DNA of 64,000 nt from Diphasiastrum complanatum (GCA_029204225.1 CM055094.1:7363143-7427142), one strand, 5' to 3'. Numbered from the stretch's first letter, positions 20,596 through 32,893 are shown. Program-made: numbers and translations. The notes: generated from the sequence alone by a model not told the origin.

Positions 20596-21890
20596 CGTAC
20601 AAGGAGTGTACACAATACAGTGTCGTCGTTGAAGAGAGCTTAGAGAGAAGAGCAGTCTTCTGAGAGTTCAGGGTTTACGGTGGGTTGTAGACGAAAAGTA
20701 AAGCACTGTTGCATAGTTTCTAGTTTACAGAGGCTTGCCAAGCTCAACAGAGGGCTTATTAGCCCGTGGATAGCATCAAACAAGGAAAAATTTGGTGGAA
20801 AATTGACAATTTTGAAGCCAATTGAAAATTGAAACCGATTTGGGGTTGCGGTTTTCCACACATAATTGGTGATTTCTTCGTTGTTTGTGCTCTGTTTTGG
20901 ATGCCGTAAAGACAGGAAGGAAGCTAATCATACTGTCAATCAGCCATGGGGAGATTCTGAGCCTTGTGTCAGAGATTTGTCTGTAGATAGATAACCCAGC
21001 AGATTTGAGAAAAAGCCACTTTTTCAAGTTGAGCAAAAATCACGGTTTCTCCACAGAATTCCATGTTTGAATACTTTGTAGACATGGGATCAGTAGGGCG
21101 ACCCTGCTTCAGGCCTCAGATAAAGCTTAAATTGATCCAAATTCGAGTTTGATTAGGCTAATAATGGCCAGGGTAGGCACGACTGCAGACAGGGAGGAGA
21201 GCGTGGCTCGCGCGCGTCCAACTAAGCTGAAATCATAGTGGATCGAAGGAGTTGGTGTCTCCAGGAGAAGAGTTTGGCACGCGGGCAAGCTGGTGACTGT
21301 AGGATAAGTTCCTACAAGGATCAACGGATCAGATCGCGAGTTGGAGATTGAACTAAGGTCGTTGGATGGGAAGAAGCCATTAGATTGGCTTGGAAGGGAC
21401 CTGAAGGCCATTGAAGAGTGATTGGCCATTCAACTTCAATAAAAATTTTTACTTTGAAATAAAGATTGGGTCCCAAGTTTATGAAAGGTGGAGTTTCTTC
21501 ACTTTGAAGAAACTGTTCAAAAACTAGAAAAGTTCCTATTTTTGGGTCCTTTATCTGTTTTGACCCAAACGAAAGGATATAGCCTCCAAACGAAGGGCAC
21601 TCGGACTGTACCTACAAGTACGGTACCTCAAAATAGAGTGATTGCAGAGGAGAAAGTGTTTGGAGCACGCTAAAAGTGATTTCACCATTCCACTGGGCAC
21701 ATAGTTGGGAGTTGGCGACAGAGTGCATTTCGAAAGGTGACGCCGATTTGGCTTTCAATATGGCAGAAAAGCGGCAGGTGGCCTAGTAAAGGAAAAAGTG
21801 CAGGTCATTATTTTTTTACTTATGACATCACCAATGGCCTCGACATACTGCTTTTAGCCTACGGTTGAAGTTTCAAGCAGTTTTGCGATG
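20596..21890 (+). other. long untranslated leader between primer site and gag
   Basis: About 1.3 kb without a plus-strand coding frame of note. Minus-strand frames (20776-21036, 21127-21429) show no motif. The other family-1 copies in the window are 5'-truncated, so I cannot say whether this leader is typical or contains an insert. Confidence 0.5.
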
Positions 21891-21897
21891 ACAAAAA

Positions 21898-22680
21898 TGG
21901 GTCCATTTTGAGCGAGAGTAGCAAATTGGACGGGATTTCCAACTATGCAGTGTGGAAATTCAAGATGAAAAACATATTGATAAAGAAGGACATGTGGGAT
22001 GTCGTCACAGGTGATAAGAGAATACCGCCAAATGAAGTAGACATCAAAGTGTTCGATAAGAAAGTGAGGAAAGCTTTGACCTTCATTAACTTGTCAATGA
22101 AGGATCACATCATTACCCACATTTGTGATGCTGTTACACCTAGACAGGCATGGGATGTGCTAAAGGAACAGTTCGAGACGTCAAATCTGTCAAGAATCAT
22201 GTTTCTGAAGTCAAAACTGAATAGTGCCCGCATGGAGCAAGGAGAGCACATTTAGACATACATGACCAGAATCAGGTTAATGAGGGATGAACTAAACTCT
22301 ATTGGTGAGCGCATACGTGATGTGGAGCTAGTGTACAATGCATTGTGTGACATTGCGAATCCTATCAGATGTTTGTGAGCAGAATAGCATCAAGAGAAAG
22401 ATTGCCAACCTTTGACGAGCTCATCTTGATGCATGAAGAGCAATGGCGAGAAATGGTGAAAGTTAGACGTCAAAACACTGATGATCAGGCACTTGCGACA
22501 TGCCAAAAACAAGGCAAGGGCAAAATGAAGTCTAAGCAACAATTCACCAAGACTCAGGAGGACGAGAGATCTTCCAGCAAAACCAAGAAGAAAGGAAAGT
22601 GCTTCCATTACGGTAAAAAAGGTCAGAAATTCCTGGCAAAATCAGGCAAGGGGAAACCAAAGCAAGCATGTAATTATGTC
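21898..22680 (+). pseudogene. family-1 copia gag
   Basis: Begins near ATG 21898 (MGPF then a stop). The main frame from 21908 reads LDGISNYAVWKFKMKNILIK, DMWDVVTGD, DHIITHICDAVTPRQAWDVL and KSKLNSARMEQGEHI, then a TAG at 22253-22255 where the other copy has a CAG (Gln). Coding resumes as YMTRI..MRDELNSIG and then, after a frame change, SRIASRERLPTFDEL. The zinc knuckle is damaged: the second Cys is Tyr (CFHYGKKG) and the GHWKSEC half is deleted. Gag normally packages the element RNA into virus-like particles. Confidence 0.88.
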
Positions 22681-23180
22681 GATGAGGGTGAGAGTGAAGA
22701 CTCTAGCATCTTCATACCAGCATTGTCATCTAATCAAGATGATCAAGCATGGTATATTGACTCGAGAGCCACAAGACACATGACAGGTAACAAGGATTGG
22801 TTCAGTAGCTTGAAAGTATTGGATAATGGATATTCCATTTCACAAGCAAATGATGATGTGTGCAAGATTAAGGGGATAGGCATCGTTTCAATCCAACTAC
22901 TTGATGGCAAAAGCAAGATGATCAGGGAGGTACTTTACATACCAGGTTCGAAGATTAATCTACTTTCTGTTGGCGTCATTAAGAAGAAATCGGATGCATT
23001 TGACAATTTCAAGAGCTTCAAAGCATTGGTCGAAAATCAGACAGGTAGGAAGATCCAAGTTCTAAGATCAGATAGTGGAGGTGAGTACAAGTCTAACGAC
23101 TTCAATGATCTTTGTGATCAATGTAGGTTCAAAAGACAATTTACACAAGCTCATACTCCTGACTCTGCTTTAAGAGAGAG
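22681..23180 (+). pseudogene. family-1 protease joined to a fragment of integrase
   Basis: AWYIDSRATRHMTGNKDWF shows the protease active site with the Gly of D-S-G-A changed to Arg. It continues to YIPGSKINLLSVGVI, then jumps directly to KKKSDAFDNFKSFKALVE and LRSDSGGEYKSNDF of the integrase core. The jump near 22978 skips about 480 bases present in the other copy. The frame runs through FTQAHTP and straight into the 3' LTR at 23181. Confidence 0.9.
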
Positions 23181-23435
23181 AGTTAGAATTAAAGTAGAAT
23201 CACTGTGTACTGTACTGTGGTTCCTATCAGTCAGTAAGGATCAGTTGGCCTCGCCACGAGGTGAGTTGACGGGTCCCGTCAACGGCATGCATGGGCTGCC
23301 TGAGTGAAGAACTATATGTATAGTGTATTTTCATTTTGAGAAATATAGTTGCTACGTGAGCTTGGTGTGGAGAGTGTTTTTTGTCTGTGTTACTGTGTAG
23401 CATGATCTGTGTTCTGTTCGAAGCAAATTCTAAGT
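23181..23435 (+). repeat. family-1 3' LTR
   Basis: Begins AGTTAGAATTAAAGTAG after a purine run (TAAGAGAGAG) and ends AAATTCTAAGT. It aligns with the 5' LTR. In the second hairpin about seven bases are lost, yet the remaining GACGGGTCCCGTC is still palindromic (23268-23280). Confidence 0.9.
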
Positions 23436-23440
23436 CAAAG

Positions 23441-23600
23441 TTCTGCTAAATTTTTTGAAAATTCAGTTGTCATTCTTGGAACCATTATGATTCGTTATCC
23501 AATTGAGTGCTCTGGGATACAATCACTAATGAATGGAGTTTATTTCTCAATTGAGAAATACTCATACAAGAATTTTGTATATCCTATGCACATGATTTTT
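23441..23600 (+). repeat. repeat X, copy 2, right part
   Basis: CAGTTGTCATTCTTGG, TATCCAATTGAG and ATACAATCACTAAT match 15875-15940 of copy 1. They continue repeat X immediately after the copia and its CAAAG duplication. Confidence 0.65.
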
Positions 23601-25640
23601 TTTCTGATGAATCCAAATGATTTATAAATCATGTGTCTTACAAGCAATACACACAAAACAAACAGTTTCTGGTGAATTCTCTTCACACTGTCCATTTTAC
23701 CAATTAACTTCCACAGGAGTAAACCAACTACTCAAGTCAATTGCCAATGATTTAGAAATCTCAAATGTGTAGGTGCAGATTTTAATTATACTAGTATAAC
23801 ACCACATTTAGATCCTTATCCAAATTATTTTTAAGTTAATCAACAACTCTTTCATAGAAAGATCCGTTAACTCTGCAAGTATCTATTCCAACAATACTTG
23901 ACCATATGTCTATGTTCACCGACTAGGTTAAGTGCACCAAATAATCCTAGTAACTAGGAATACATAGTAGATCCATACAAGATAAACTGTGCACATATGA
24001 GAATAATCTCACTATGACCCAGTACATAAACACATATGTCCTTATCTGGCAGATTCCTCCAAAATCCGCATATGTTACTCTCATATCTCACTAAGAATCT
24101 TGTAACTCAGCTACAAAATAATTCTATTTCTCATGAGTAAATAACATATCTGGGAAATCTCTGAGACTGGGAACACATCCTCTCTCACGAGTTTTCCAAC
24201 CCATTGACAACTTTGAACCAAAATTTCACCCAATCAACCCCTCCCTAATCCTAGTACTCCAACTAAGATTAGGTTGATTTAATACATACATTCCAATAAT
24301 CAAGTTCACTTTTATCTCTCACAAACCTAGGATTAGCGACCTTTGATCTTACTCAGTACTACTTATAATGATTTTTAATTTCAATCCATCTCCAGTTCCA
24401 AATTGTTCCACACAATCCCAAGTGAATTTCTCACAAATCTATGCAACTAATAGGTCCTTTAATAGAATCTTACTCATCACTTCATCCCTCCTTTTAAAAG
24501 AAATTTTCAATTTCTTATAAAAGTTTGCTAGAGAGATGACAAAGGAAAATATCAGAATTGTGAAAAGTATGATAATAAGTGCCTTCCAAATAGGATTCAC
24601 TCTATTATACCCAAGACTTTTTCTTTAGATATTCTCAATACGAGTGACAGTAATTATCATCTATTTGAGACCTATCTATGCATAAGAGACAATTTGAGAT
24701 TAAAAAAATAAAAATACCAACATCTTGGAACATTCCAAATTCCAAGCCTTATCCAAGTAGTAATTCACATGATTATAAACAGTCCTTCAGAAAAGAAATA
24801 ATTTTCATACTGGAAGGATCATATGAATTAAACTGATGTCCCAATTTGAGAAATTTAAAAGAAGTAAGGGTATTATAAAAGGTGAGAAATAGCGTTAAGG
24901 GTTCTATGATTTCATAAATTATGAGATACCCATTAATGGGTCCAGACTAAATCTCAAGATTTTCCAAAATACCCTTCAAATAACCAATGGCCAATTTTTT
25001 CCATATCAAGAATAGGTTCTCAAATTTACCATTGACAATTAGATCTTTACGTCCTAGAATTCCCTTTTCAAAATTACTGATGTTCCATACCACCAACTCT
25101 TCCTTCCAGATAATCCTTAACTGCCATATCTAATAATCTAGAATTCAACCAATTTATCTGGATTTCCTATACCAGGTATAGGCACATATCTATTCCACCA
25201 AGCACTGGAGTATCCTCCAATTTTGTACCTATGGATCATAGTAATTCACTTACAAAATTGCAATTTAATAAGAATTTTCACATGGTTTCACCATCACATT
25301 AAACAACCCTTTTGGTTGGTACCAAGATTCACAAATTCCTACCATTTGAGAGTTCTCACTCCTAGAAATAAGGCTCTGAACAGCTTAATGTGAATCAAGT
25401 ATCAATTCTCACCTCCCTATCACATAGGGATTTTCAAAAACTTAAAATACATAACAAAAATTTACTATCATTGGTGTCCTTTTTTCTTCTTCCCTTATAT
25501 TTTTCGGTCTCCCAAAAAATAAGGTACTAGAAACTCCTTGGACACAAGTAAATGCTAGGCTGCTTCCCTTTTATTACACTGGCTTAAGCATCACTCCGTT
25601 GAAGTCGCTTGTAACTAATGGAAAATCCATAAAATTTGGA
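23600..25640. other. no gene recognised
   Basis: About 2 kb of AT-rich, stop-filled sequence with many CTCACAA/TTCTCA words. It is probably a further part of the repeat X element or other decayed transposon DNA. No primer site, domain or tandem repeat was seen. Confidence 0.3.
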
Positions 25641-25897
25641 TTAGGGTACATCTTTTATGATATTCGACATGAAAGTTTTGTTGAATAAAGAGCTACCTCC
25701 AAATATATTATCTACCGTGCCGTCTGCCACATAACTAGAAATGATCTCGGTCAGCTTGTTAGATTCACACCCTCTGCTCTCCAGTGCCTTCAGGAAGCTG
25801 CTGAGGACTATATGAGCTTTTTTTTTTTAAAGATTTATTTTTGCTTGTTATTCATTCTAAGAGAGTCACCATTATGCCTAAGAACTTTTAGTTACTG

Positions 25898-27018
25898 ATG
25901 AGAATGAGGGAGAGATTTTGCAAGTTACACATGTCTCAGCCTGCTGCTCCTAGACCTGTTCCTCTAGATAGGCCTGAACTTCCTACCAAGCATCGTAGGA
26001 AGCAGGTAGCCCCCAAGAGAGCCCCGAAGAAAGTAAGGACGGTAGATACCACCGATATGCAAAGCCTAATCTGGATGCAAATGTAGATAATAATGTTCTA
26101 GATAAGGTTGTAAATATAGCTACATCGATTTTGGATACTCCTATAATTCCTGTAGATACTACTCATCCACCTCCTCCTCCTCCTTCAAATCTTCATACAT
26201 ATATAGATTTCGATGATTATCTTAAATTTGAGAAGGACATAGTCGATGCTATAGATAAAATTGGTACTCCATTTTGTTTTAGAATAGAGAAACTTGACTT
26301 TAGTATAGATTATAGAGTTGTTGATTGTTTGGATCTAAAAAATAGATGGGCTTCTATCACTGATCATGAAATAGAGTCTGGGATTACACTCTTGCAAGAT
26401 GACATTGCAAGATATCCATCCAATGAATTGCTGGTGCTCAGTAACCTTTTGCTTCATGCCTTCAAGGAGAATAACGACACATTGTCACAATGTTTGACTA
26501 GTGGATTCACACCAGCAAAAAAATACATGGTCGTGCCTTATCATACCAAATAAGATATGTTAAATGCTCAATGGAAATAGTTCTCAAAATTACAGCTAAT
26601 GAGCTTTCTATCTTATTTTACAGTGACCACTGGAGTTTAAACCTGATTTCTATTAAGAGATATGTAGATAATATTGTTAAAGGTTTTTGTGTCAAGATGA
26701 ACTCGGCTAGCAATACGCATAAGGATGTAGATATATATTTGCCATATTTAAGTAAATATATTCCAACATATGTTGCCCACTCAGTGGACTAGCAGTTTGG
26801 AGGTAAATTCTATCTTTCTTAACAACATTTGAAATTAGTATTCTAATGTATTTGTTTCATTCTAATTCATTCTATTTCTTGATTGATTTCTTGTGTGATG
26901 AATTTTTTCGCAGTCACCCCAACAAAATGATTCATTCAGCTGTGGATGGTATACATTATATAATGCAAAGTTATTTTTTGAGTGGTTCAACCTTCAGGAA
27001 GATGTTGATATTTCTAAG
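25898..27018 (+). pseudogene. Ulp1/C48-like cysteine protease ORF of a CACTA element
   Basis: A basic, Pro-rich start (RPELPTKHRRKQVAPKRAPKK) changes frame near 26060 into a 140-codon frame with a PPPPPP tract (26131-26553). A third frame holds DHWSLNLISIKR (His codon 26628-26630), followed by an intron-like gap with GT at 26803 and AG ending at 26913. Then comes SPQQNDSFSCGWYTLYN with Cys at 26941-26943. His in (D)HW-S-L and Q...CGWY match the catalytic layout of Ulp1-type proteases (His, Gln, Cys); the Asp was not placed. A stop after AHSVD and a phase mismatch at the intron show decay. The end at 27018 (AAG before GTAATT) may be another splice site. Confidence 0.55.
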
Positions 27019-28110
27019 GTAATTAATTTTGTTTATTCTTATTTTTGGAATCATAATTAGTTTTCTATTTTGTTGAGTATTTCCATCTATACGGGATTTT
27101 GGCCAGTACTCTTTTTTTTTCATTGATTCTTGTAGGTCTTGTCTTGCATTAATACTATCTTTTTCGCCCACCAAGTATTTCCATATTGATTCACCCACAT
27201 TTTTGAATATATGCATAGGATCAAACAAGTGATTGATCAAAAGTTTATTCCAATATGGTAGACAATGAAAGATAGATAGTCTTTTCATACCATTGATTGA
27301 CTTGGCCTCAGATTCAATCTAGAGCTTGTGCCAATCTGCCATGGACATTCTCTTTGGAGGCATCCTTGTTTCCGTCTTTCCTCCAAATCCTCTTCTTTGT
27401 GTATGCTGAAACAAATGATCCTCATGCACTGATGTGAGTGTCGAGCATCAATATTCGGTCCACAAATGAGACACGCGTGATATCTGGAAGTTGTAAAACC
27501 TCAAAAAATCAAATGCAATTCGTGCTACTTGTAGATCAAAAAATTAAACATAAATAGCGAATATAGAAAAAGTAAATATATAGAAAATACAGATGATCTC
27601 ATATTCTAGTAACCTGAACAATCACCCAATCCTAGATAGTCATGCATTGTCCACATTAGAATTGCGCGCAACAAAAAGTTGTTGTCTTGTATTGGACGTG
27701 AGATGTCATACACTTGGACACCCTTCTATAATAGCTCCAATTCTTCAACTAATGGTGCAAGGTAGACATCCATATTTTTTACTTTGTGTTTTCCAAGAAT
27801 TGATAGTGCTAACATGAGATGTCCTTTTTATAGTTAGCCAAGGTGGAATGTTGTAGTTGACCAACACCACTGGCCAAGTAGACCACGTGCTTGACATCTT
27901 GCCAAAGTGATTCACCCCATCTGTTGCAAGTCCAAATCTTATGTTTCTAGATTCACTTGCAAAACATGGATACTCTTTGACAATGTGTTTCAATGTAGGA
28001 TAATCTGAGGGTACTCTCATAATCCCATCTGAAGAACGGTGGCTAGCATGCCAATTCATCAGTTTTTCAAGGGATTTGCAACGAAACAATCGTTGCAATC
28101 ATGGAATTAT
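26971..28110 (-). pseudogene. CACTA tnp2 transposase fragment, second copy
   Basis: From 28110 downward: RLFRCKSLEKLMNWHASH, IMRVPSDYPTLKHI, NIRFGLATDGVNHFGKMSS, WPVVLVNYNIPPWLTIK. After a frame change follow VKNMDVYLAPLVEELELL and MWTMHDYPGLGDCSG. A gap of about 100 bases, probably an intron, precedes CLICGPNIDARHSHQC. Then come LSIFHCLPYWNKLLINHLFD, PMHIFKNVGESIWKYLVGEK and INARQDLQE. These are successive tnp2 blocks, so this copy covers more of the protein than 1324-2148. Frame changes and stops make it non-functional. Confidence 0.85.
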
Positions 28111-28129
28111 TGGAAGAACCCAGCAAATC

Positions 28130-29785
28130 TTGTATAGCCGGAATACAATCTTTATCGAGGATCTGTTTGTCGACATCGAAGGCAAGGATATTGTTCCAGG
28201 AGAACCTTCATCACCTACCATCGACACGACTATCTGAGCTTTTGGCTTAGGCGTGTCCATTATCAACCCACTTTTTGATAGTGAATCAGATGAAGAATGG
28301 TTCATCAGTCAAATCCTCCCAGAAGATCAAGCCAAGTGCGCACACATCCCACAAGGTATGCTCCTGAGATTACATGTCTCTTGATACAGGAACCGACAAT
28401 AGTCGAAGAGGCACTCAGCCAACTAGACTTTGATCTCTGGAGGGAAGCTACGGACAGAGAGTATTCCTCTCTTATCAAGAACCAGACATGGTCACTAGTC
28501 GAAGCTCCTATTAGCTGCAATATCATTGATTGCAAATGGATCTTCAAGATCAAATACAATGCCAATGGAGCAATTGATCGAAGGAAGGCAAGAATGGTAG
28601 CACAAGGATTCACTCAGATCCCCAACGTTGACTACAGCGAGACTTTCAGTCCAGTAGTCAAACATTCGTCGATCCGAGCACTCTTGTCTTATGTTGCAGT
28701 TGTCGACCTCGAAGTACATCAACTTGATGTACAAACAGCTTATCTGAATGGAGTTATATTAGAAGACATCTACATGATCCAGCCCGAAGGATACATTCTG
28801 GAAGGTATGAAGAATCATGTCTGTAAACTCCACAAAGCACTTTATGGCTTGAAACAGTCTACTAGAGCTTGTTTTCAAAGGATCAACACATTTCTCATCG
28901 AACAAGGTTTCAAACGAAGCACTGTAGATTGCAACGTCTATTTCAAAGTCAGTGCAGCAATCCTTCATTATCATCACCTTATATGTGGATGATACGTTGC
29001 TTTTCAGCAACAATACCAATTTGGTTAAGGATTCTAAGGAGATGCTATTTTCAGAGTTTGACATGACTGATCTGGGCGAAGCTCACTTCTATCTAGGCAT
29101 TCAGATCCATAGAGACAGATCGAGACGACTGATTTATATCACTCAACAAAGATATCTTCACAACGTTCTTGATAGATACAATCTAATGAATTGTAAATTA
29201 GCTCACTCACCGATGAATTTGTCCTACATTTGTCAAAGGACCAATGTCCCTAGACCAAGCAAAAAGAGGAGCAGATGAGAGAGTAGCTTTATCGATCGAT
29301 ACTTGGATCTCTCATGTATGCAATGGTCTATACAAGACCTGATATCTCTTTTGTAGTAATCTCACTCAGCCAATATATGGCTAATCTTGGCATTACCCAT
29401 TGGAAGGCTCTTATGTCATGAGGTATATTCGAGCAGTGGACGAGTACATCAGCTATGGAGAAGTCAGCAACGACAATCTTCATCAGCTCAGTGGATATTC
29501 TGATGCAAGCTGGAGAGGATATGTAGATAATCAAAAGTCCACATCTGGATTTACATTCTTCTTCAATGACAGTCTTATCTCATGGAACAATCGTAAGCAA
29601 ACCTCTATCGCTCTTTCTTCTACAGAAGTAGAATACATCATTGCCACTTCTCAATCTATTAAAAAAGCGTTTTGGTTGAAAAATTTATTGTCAGACATTA
29701 ATTTGTATCAATTCAACCCCACAATTTTATTCTCTGATAATCAGAGTGCTATTGCCTTATCGTCCAACCCTAGATTGGTCTACAT
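28130..29785 (+). pseudogene. copia pol fragment: reverse transcriptase and RNase H
   Basis: One frame (28297-28992) runs from a basic linker through WREATDREYSSLIKNQTW, CKWIFKIKYNANG, KARMVAQGFTQ, DYSETFSPVVKHSSIRALL, HQLDVQTAYLNG and KALYGLKQST. The next frame has TLYVDDTLLFSN with the YVDD catalytic motif intact, then DLGEAHFYLGIQI. RNase H follows after several frame changes: YSDASWRGYVDNQKSTSGF, SLISWNNRKQTSIALSSTE and DNQSAIALSSNPR. It stops inside RNase H at about 29785. The integrase end is only hinted at by 28130-28290. Both ends are cut. Confidence 0.88.
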
Positions 29786-29799
29786 TTATTGCTTTGCCT

Positions 29800-32700
29800 A
29801 GGAATAACAAATCTGTATTCCTAGCTAGCATTCCTTGGCTCTCATGCTCGACTCTCATCTTCTTCCTGCTCTCCTCCTTTTGAGACCTCCTCGGTCTTGG
29901 GTGAGAGGTGTTCTTTATTTCAGCTTGGCTCAGCATCTGGGGAATTCTCTGGAATTACTAACATCATCCACCCCTAATTTGTTGCAAGACTTACTGCAAC
30001 ACATGTAGAATGACGTTGTTTCGCTTGGCACTTGGAAAAGCATGGTTCTTTTTTCGCTTCCGTAAAACCAAGTGCTTATTTGTCGCAAAATTGTTTCACA
30101 AAATTGGAGATCTCTCAATGGCTGCTACATCCCAGCCCGTTTGAGAACCTCTTGTGAGTCATGCTCACCTTGTCACAATGTGCGATCTACTTCCGTGCGC
30201 TCATTTTCCTTCCCAGGGCTTCAAATACTTGGAAGTTAAGCTTGCTTGCATAAGATAATGGCCCCAAGTACTCTCGTACTTTCTCGTTGAAGCCAAACTT
30301 TTGTTAGTCTTCAATCATTCTGACATATCTGGAAGACATGAAAGCCGCTTTGTAATAAAGTCAGGCTATCATTTCGTGCTCATCTTTAGACTGGAGAGCC
30401 ACGTTGGGATTGATTCGTATTGGATCTAAGCCACGATCCCAAAAACATTCTTGATTCATCAGGAAGGCCATTGATCTGAAATATTCGATACTTTCCTTTA
30501 CGCACACAGCAGCGTTAGATTTATATTTGTGTCCAAAATCCAACAATTGCAATCTCAGATCATCCATTGATGTGCTATTTGAAATTCCTAGAATTATCGG
30601 CCAGTTTATCACTTCGACTCACGGTTGTTCTGTTGGCCAGGGATTTTTTTGTTTGAGCGGCATATAGAATGGGTTGATTCTCTTCCATGTCGGTGCCCTT
30701 AGATACTCTTGCAACCACTTGTTGTCCTTTAGGACTTTATTTCGCCATTTCCAATGGGGTTGCAATGTCACAATGGTCTCGGCCCTTGTGGAGTACTGGC
30801 TTTGATCGATCTCTTATCGGCCGCCCCTCCTGTTGCGAGGGTACTTGCTTTCAAATCTTTTGGACTCTTTGGTGTCCGCCATATTGTTTCTTGGCCTAGT
30901 AGGTGAGGCTTCCCTACATTGCTGAGGCGGTTTTGCCAGGTAGTCACCCAGGGACTTAGTGCCCGTATCGCTCTTTTTTGTCCACTCGCTTGTGGAAGGC
31001 TCAACTTTGTCCGCATCTGCCGGTCTGGGCAAGAATCTTTTGGTCTTTGGTAGATCAACCAAGAAGTCATCATCACCACCAAGGTTAGTGTTAGTTTCTG
31101 GAAGGTCAGAGATGGAGTAATCAGGAGAGAGAGGCATAGGAATGACAGGTTTAGGAGGAGCTGGATTTAACAAATTGTACGCCGCACCAGGAAAATTGAG
31201 TTGTTGTAAGAACTTGTCCCATCGGGCCTTGTACGTCTCAGCGGGTCCTTTAGTCGATCTCAAAAAACTGGTAGGAGGAGGTTGAGAAGAGAAAGGTGAA
31301 GAGACTAGATAAGTAGGAATGAAGGTTCCAAAAAAGTTAAATGTAGAATAAGAAGGAAATTTGTTGGTAGGAGAAAAAAGAGGATAAGCTCCAAAAACAA
31401 CCTTAGTTCTTTGGCTGTTTGATCTCGAACTACCATTCGTCTGCTAGGCTTGCCCGTCATTATTGCCTGCTCCATCATCTCTGTCATCGTCCCTTGGTTT
31501 TTTGTCAGAGATACCTATCTGGGCCTTGCACGCCATGTCCCATAGCTGGTTCACTTTGTCCAAGACTTGTTGTAGGGCCTTCATCATTTCTTCTAACTGC
31601 TTCTGGGACTCAAGGATGATCTTTGTTTGTTTAGCCACAATGTTCTCGTAATTCCTTTTCTCAACTTCCCTTTCCTGAATTAGCCGTACATATTTCTCCA
31701 TCCGGATGGCTGGAGCTTGTGGAGCTTGAAACTGTATATCTTTGGGCTTGACAAGAGGGGCATCAACTGTCACTGCGCTAGGCGATCCATCTTGTGATTG
31801 GTCGATCTGGGCCATCTGTGGTGCTTGAGTTGCTGCTGAACCTCTTCCAATTCTGCAATCTGTCCAATGATCGCGAATTTTATTTCTTTTGTCTCTTTGT
31901 CTTCTTTTTTTACCAACTTTTTCTGATGGGCAATTTCCTAGTCCTAGTGCTTCGCCTTATTTTTCAGCACTTGCTGTTGGCTTACCAACCAATGCATATG
32001 GTAGCTGGTTTCCGATAGGCTGATCATCGAATGCTTCGCTACTTTTGAGAGCTCTTCGAAGCTAGAGATGGTTGGATACTGATCAAGTGTATGAGTGGAT
32101 GGTGTTAGTCCAAAAAATATACGTTGCTAAGGAAGTGAAGGTGACAATGGAGGAAGTGGAGAAATGACGTTAGTAGAGACAATAGTGGTGGTTAATGGAA
32201 CAGTGGTGGTGGTCAGTGGTGGAGTCGGTTGACTGATCTTTGCCATCTTCATCGTCTCTTATCTCCATCAGGTCCGCGGTAATGAAATATGTCAATGTGT
32301 CCATAAGGATATGGACTTGCTAGGCTTGATCCTTCTGAGATGCTTCTGTGTCTTGGGGAATGATATTCCTCTCTCCTCCCCTCCCCAAAAATGGTGTCTT
32401 TGGTAAGGTTGGCAGCGTTGGCATGGCAGTATGGGAGGAGTGGTTGCTTGATCTGGTGGGATGACTTGTGTATCTATGCCCGTGTCTGCTGCCGTAGATG
32501 TGGCCCCGTCGATGATGTGTGTGGGTGAGGAGTATTGTTGTGATGTCGTATCTGATGTTGAGCTACTGTCTTGGAGTCTTTCGAGCTCGAGGATGCTGAA
32601 TGAGATTGTGTGGCTTGGCTCGTAGCTCTTGCTTTCCTCTTGAGTGGCTCTCTCTCAGGTTCAAACTCATCTGACTCTGTTGCATCTATAGATCTCCTCT

Positions 32701-32893
32701 TTGCTATCAACTTTTTTTGTGTCCTTTGTTGTCGTGTGTCAGGCAGTGCCTTGGAGGTATCTACCTTTTGTGCTGTCAAAGATTCCTCAACTATTGGATC
32801 TTGTTGGGAGGCCGGTGGTGTTGGTTGTTTCTTTACTGTCAACTTTAGTATGCTGGTGTTTTGTCTTTTAGGGGCTGGCCCCTGTGGTGACAA
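29800..32893 (-). pseudogene. long unrecognised coding-like region
   Basis: Minus-strand frames of coding character follow one another from 32893 to about 30120. First is a Ser/Thr/Lys/Pro-rich start (SPQGPAPKRQNTSILKLTVK). Next are coiled-coil-like stretches (IAELEEVQQQL near 31860; ESQKQLEEMMKALQQVLDK near 31600) and TYKARWDKFLQQLNFPGAA with a Pro-rich acidic part. Then come an Arg-rich tail (FESKYPRNRRGGR), a WKRINPFYMPL segment, and YFRSMAFLMNQECFWDRGL. At least five stops or frame changes interrupt it. The layout could suit a gag-like protein of an LTR element or a plant-specific transposon protein, but no named domain is recognised. Its carboxyl end abuts the broken copia RNase H. Confidence 0.45.

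Larger units (their letters stand above)
20315..23435 (+). mobile_element. family-1 copia, internally deleted, both LTRs present
   Basis: Two LTRs (269 and 255 bases), a primer site, a long leader, gag, protease and a short integrase piece survive. Compared with the copy at 46300-50651, about 480 bases (matching 47346-47822) between protease and integrase are missing. About 2.35 kb from mid-integrase to the polypurine tract is also missing. Flanking TAAAG/CAAAG and rejoined repeat X sequence confirm the insertion. It cannot encode RT and would depend on relatives for movement. Confidence 0.92.
25640..28115. mobile_element. CACTA-type transposon fragment with Ulp1-like protease and tnp2
   Basis: A plus-strand gene with an Ulp1/C48-like protease end (25898-27018) and a minus-strand tnp2 gene (28110 to 26971) meet tail to tail. 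Some plant CACTA elements carry both tnp2 and a C48-domain ORF, so the pair is read as one element. The right border is sharp at about 28115-28130, where copia pol begins. The CACTA termini themselves were not found. Confidence 0.65.
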
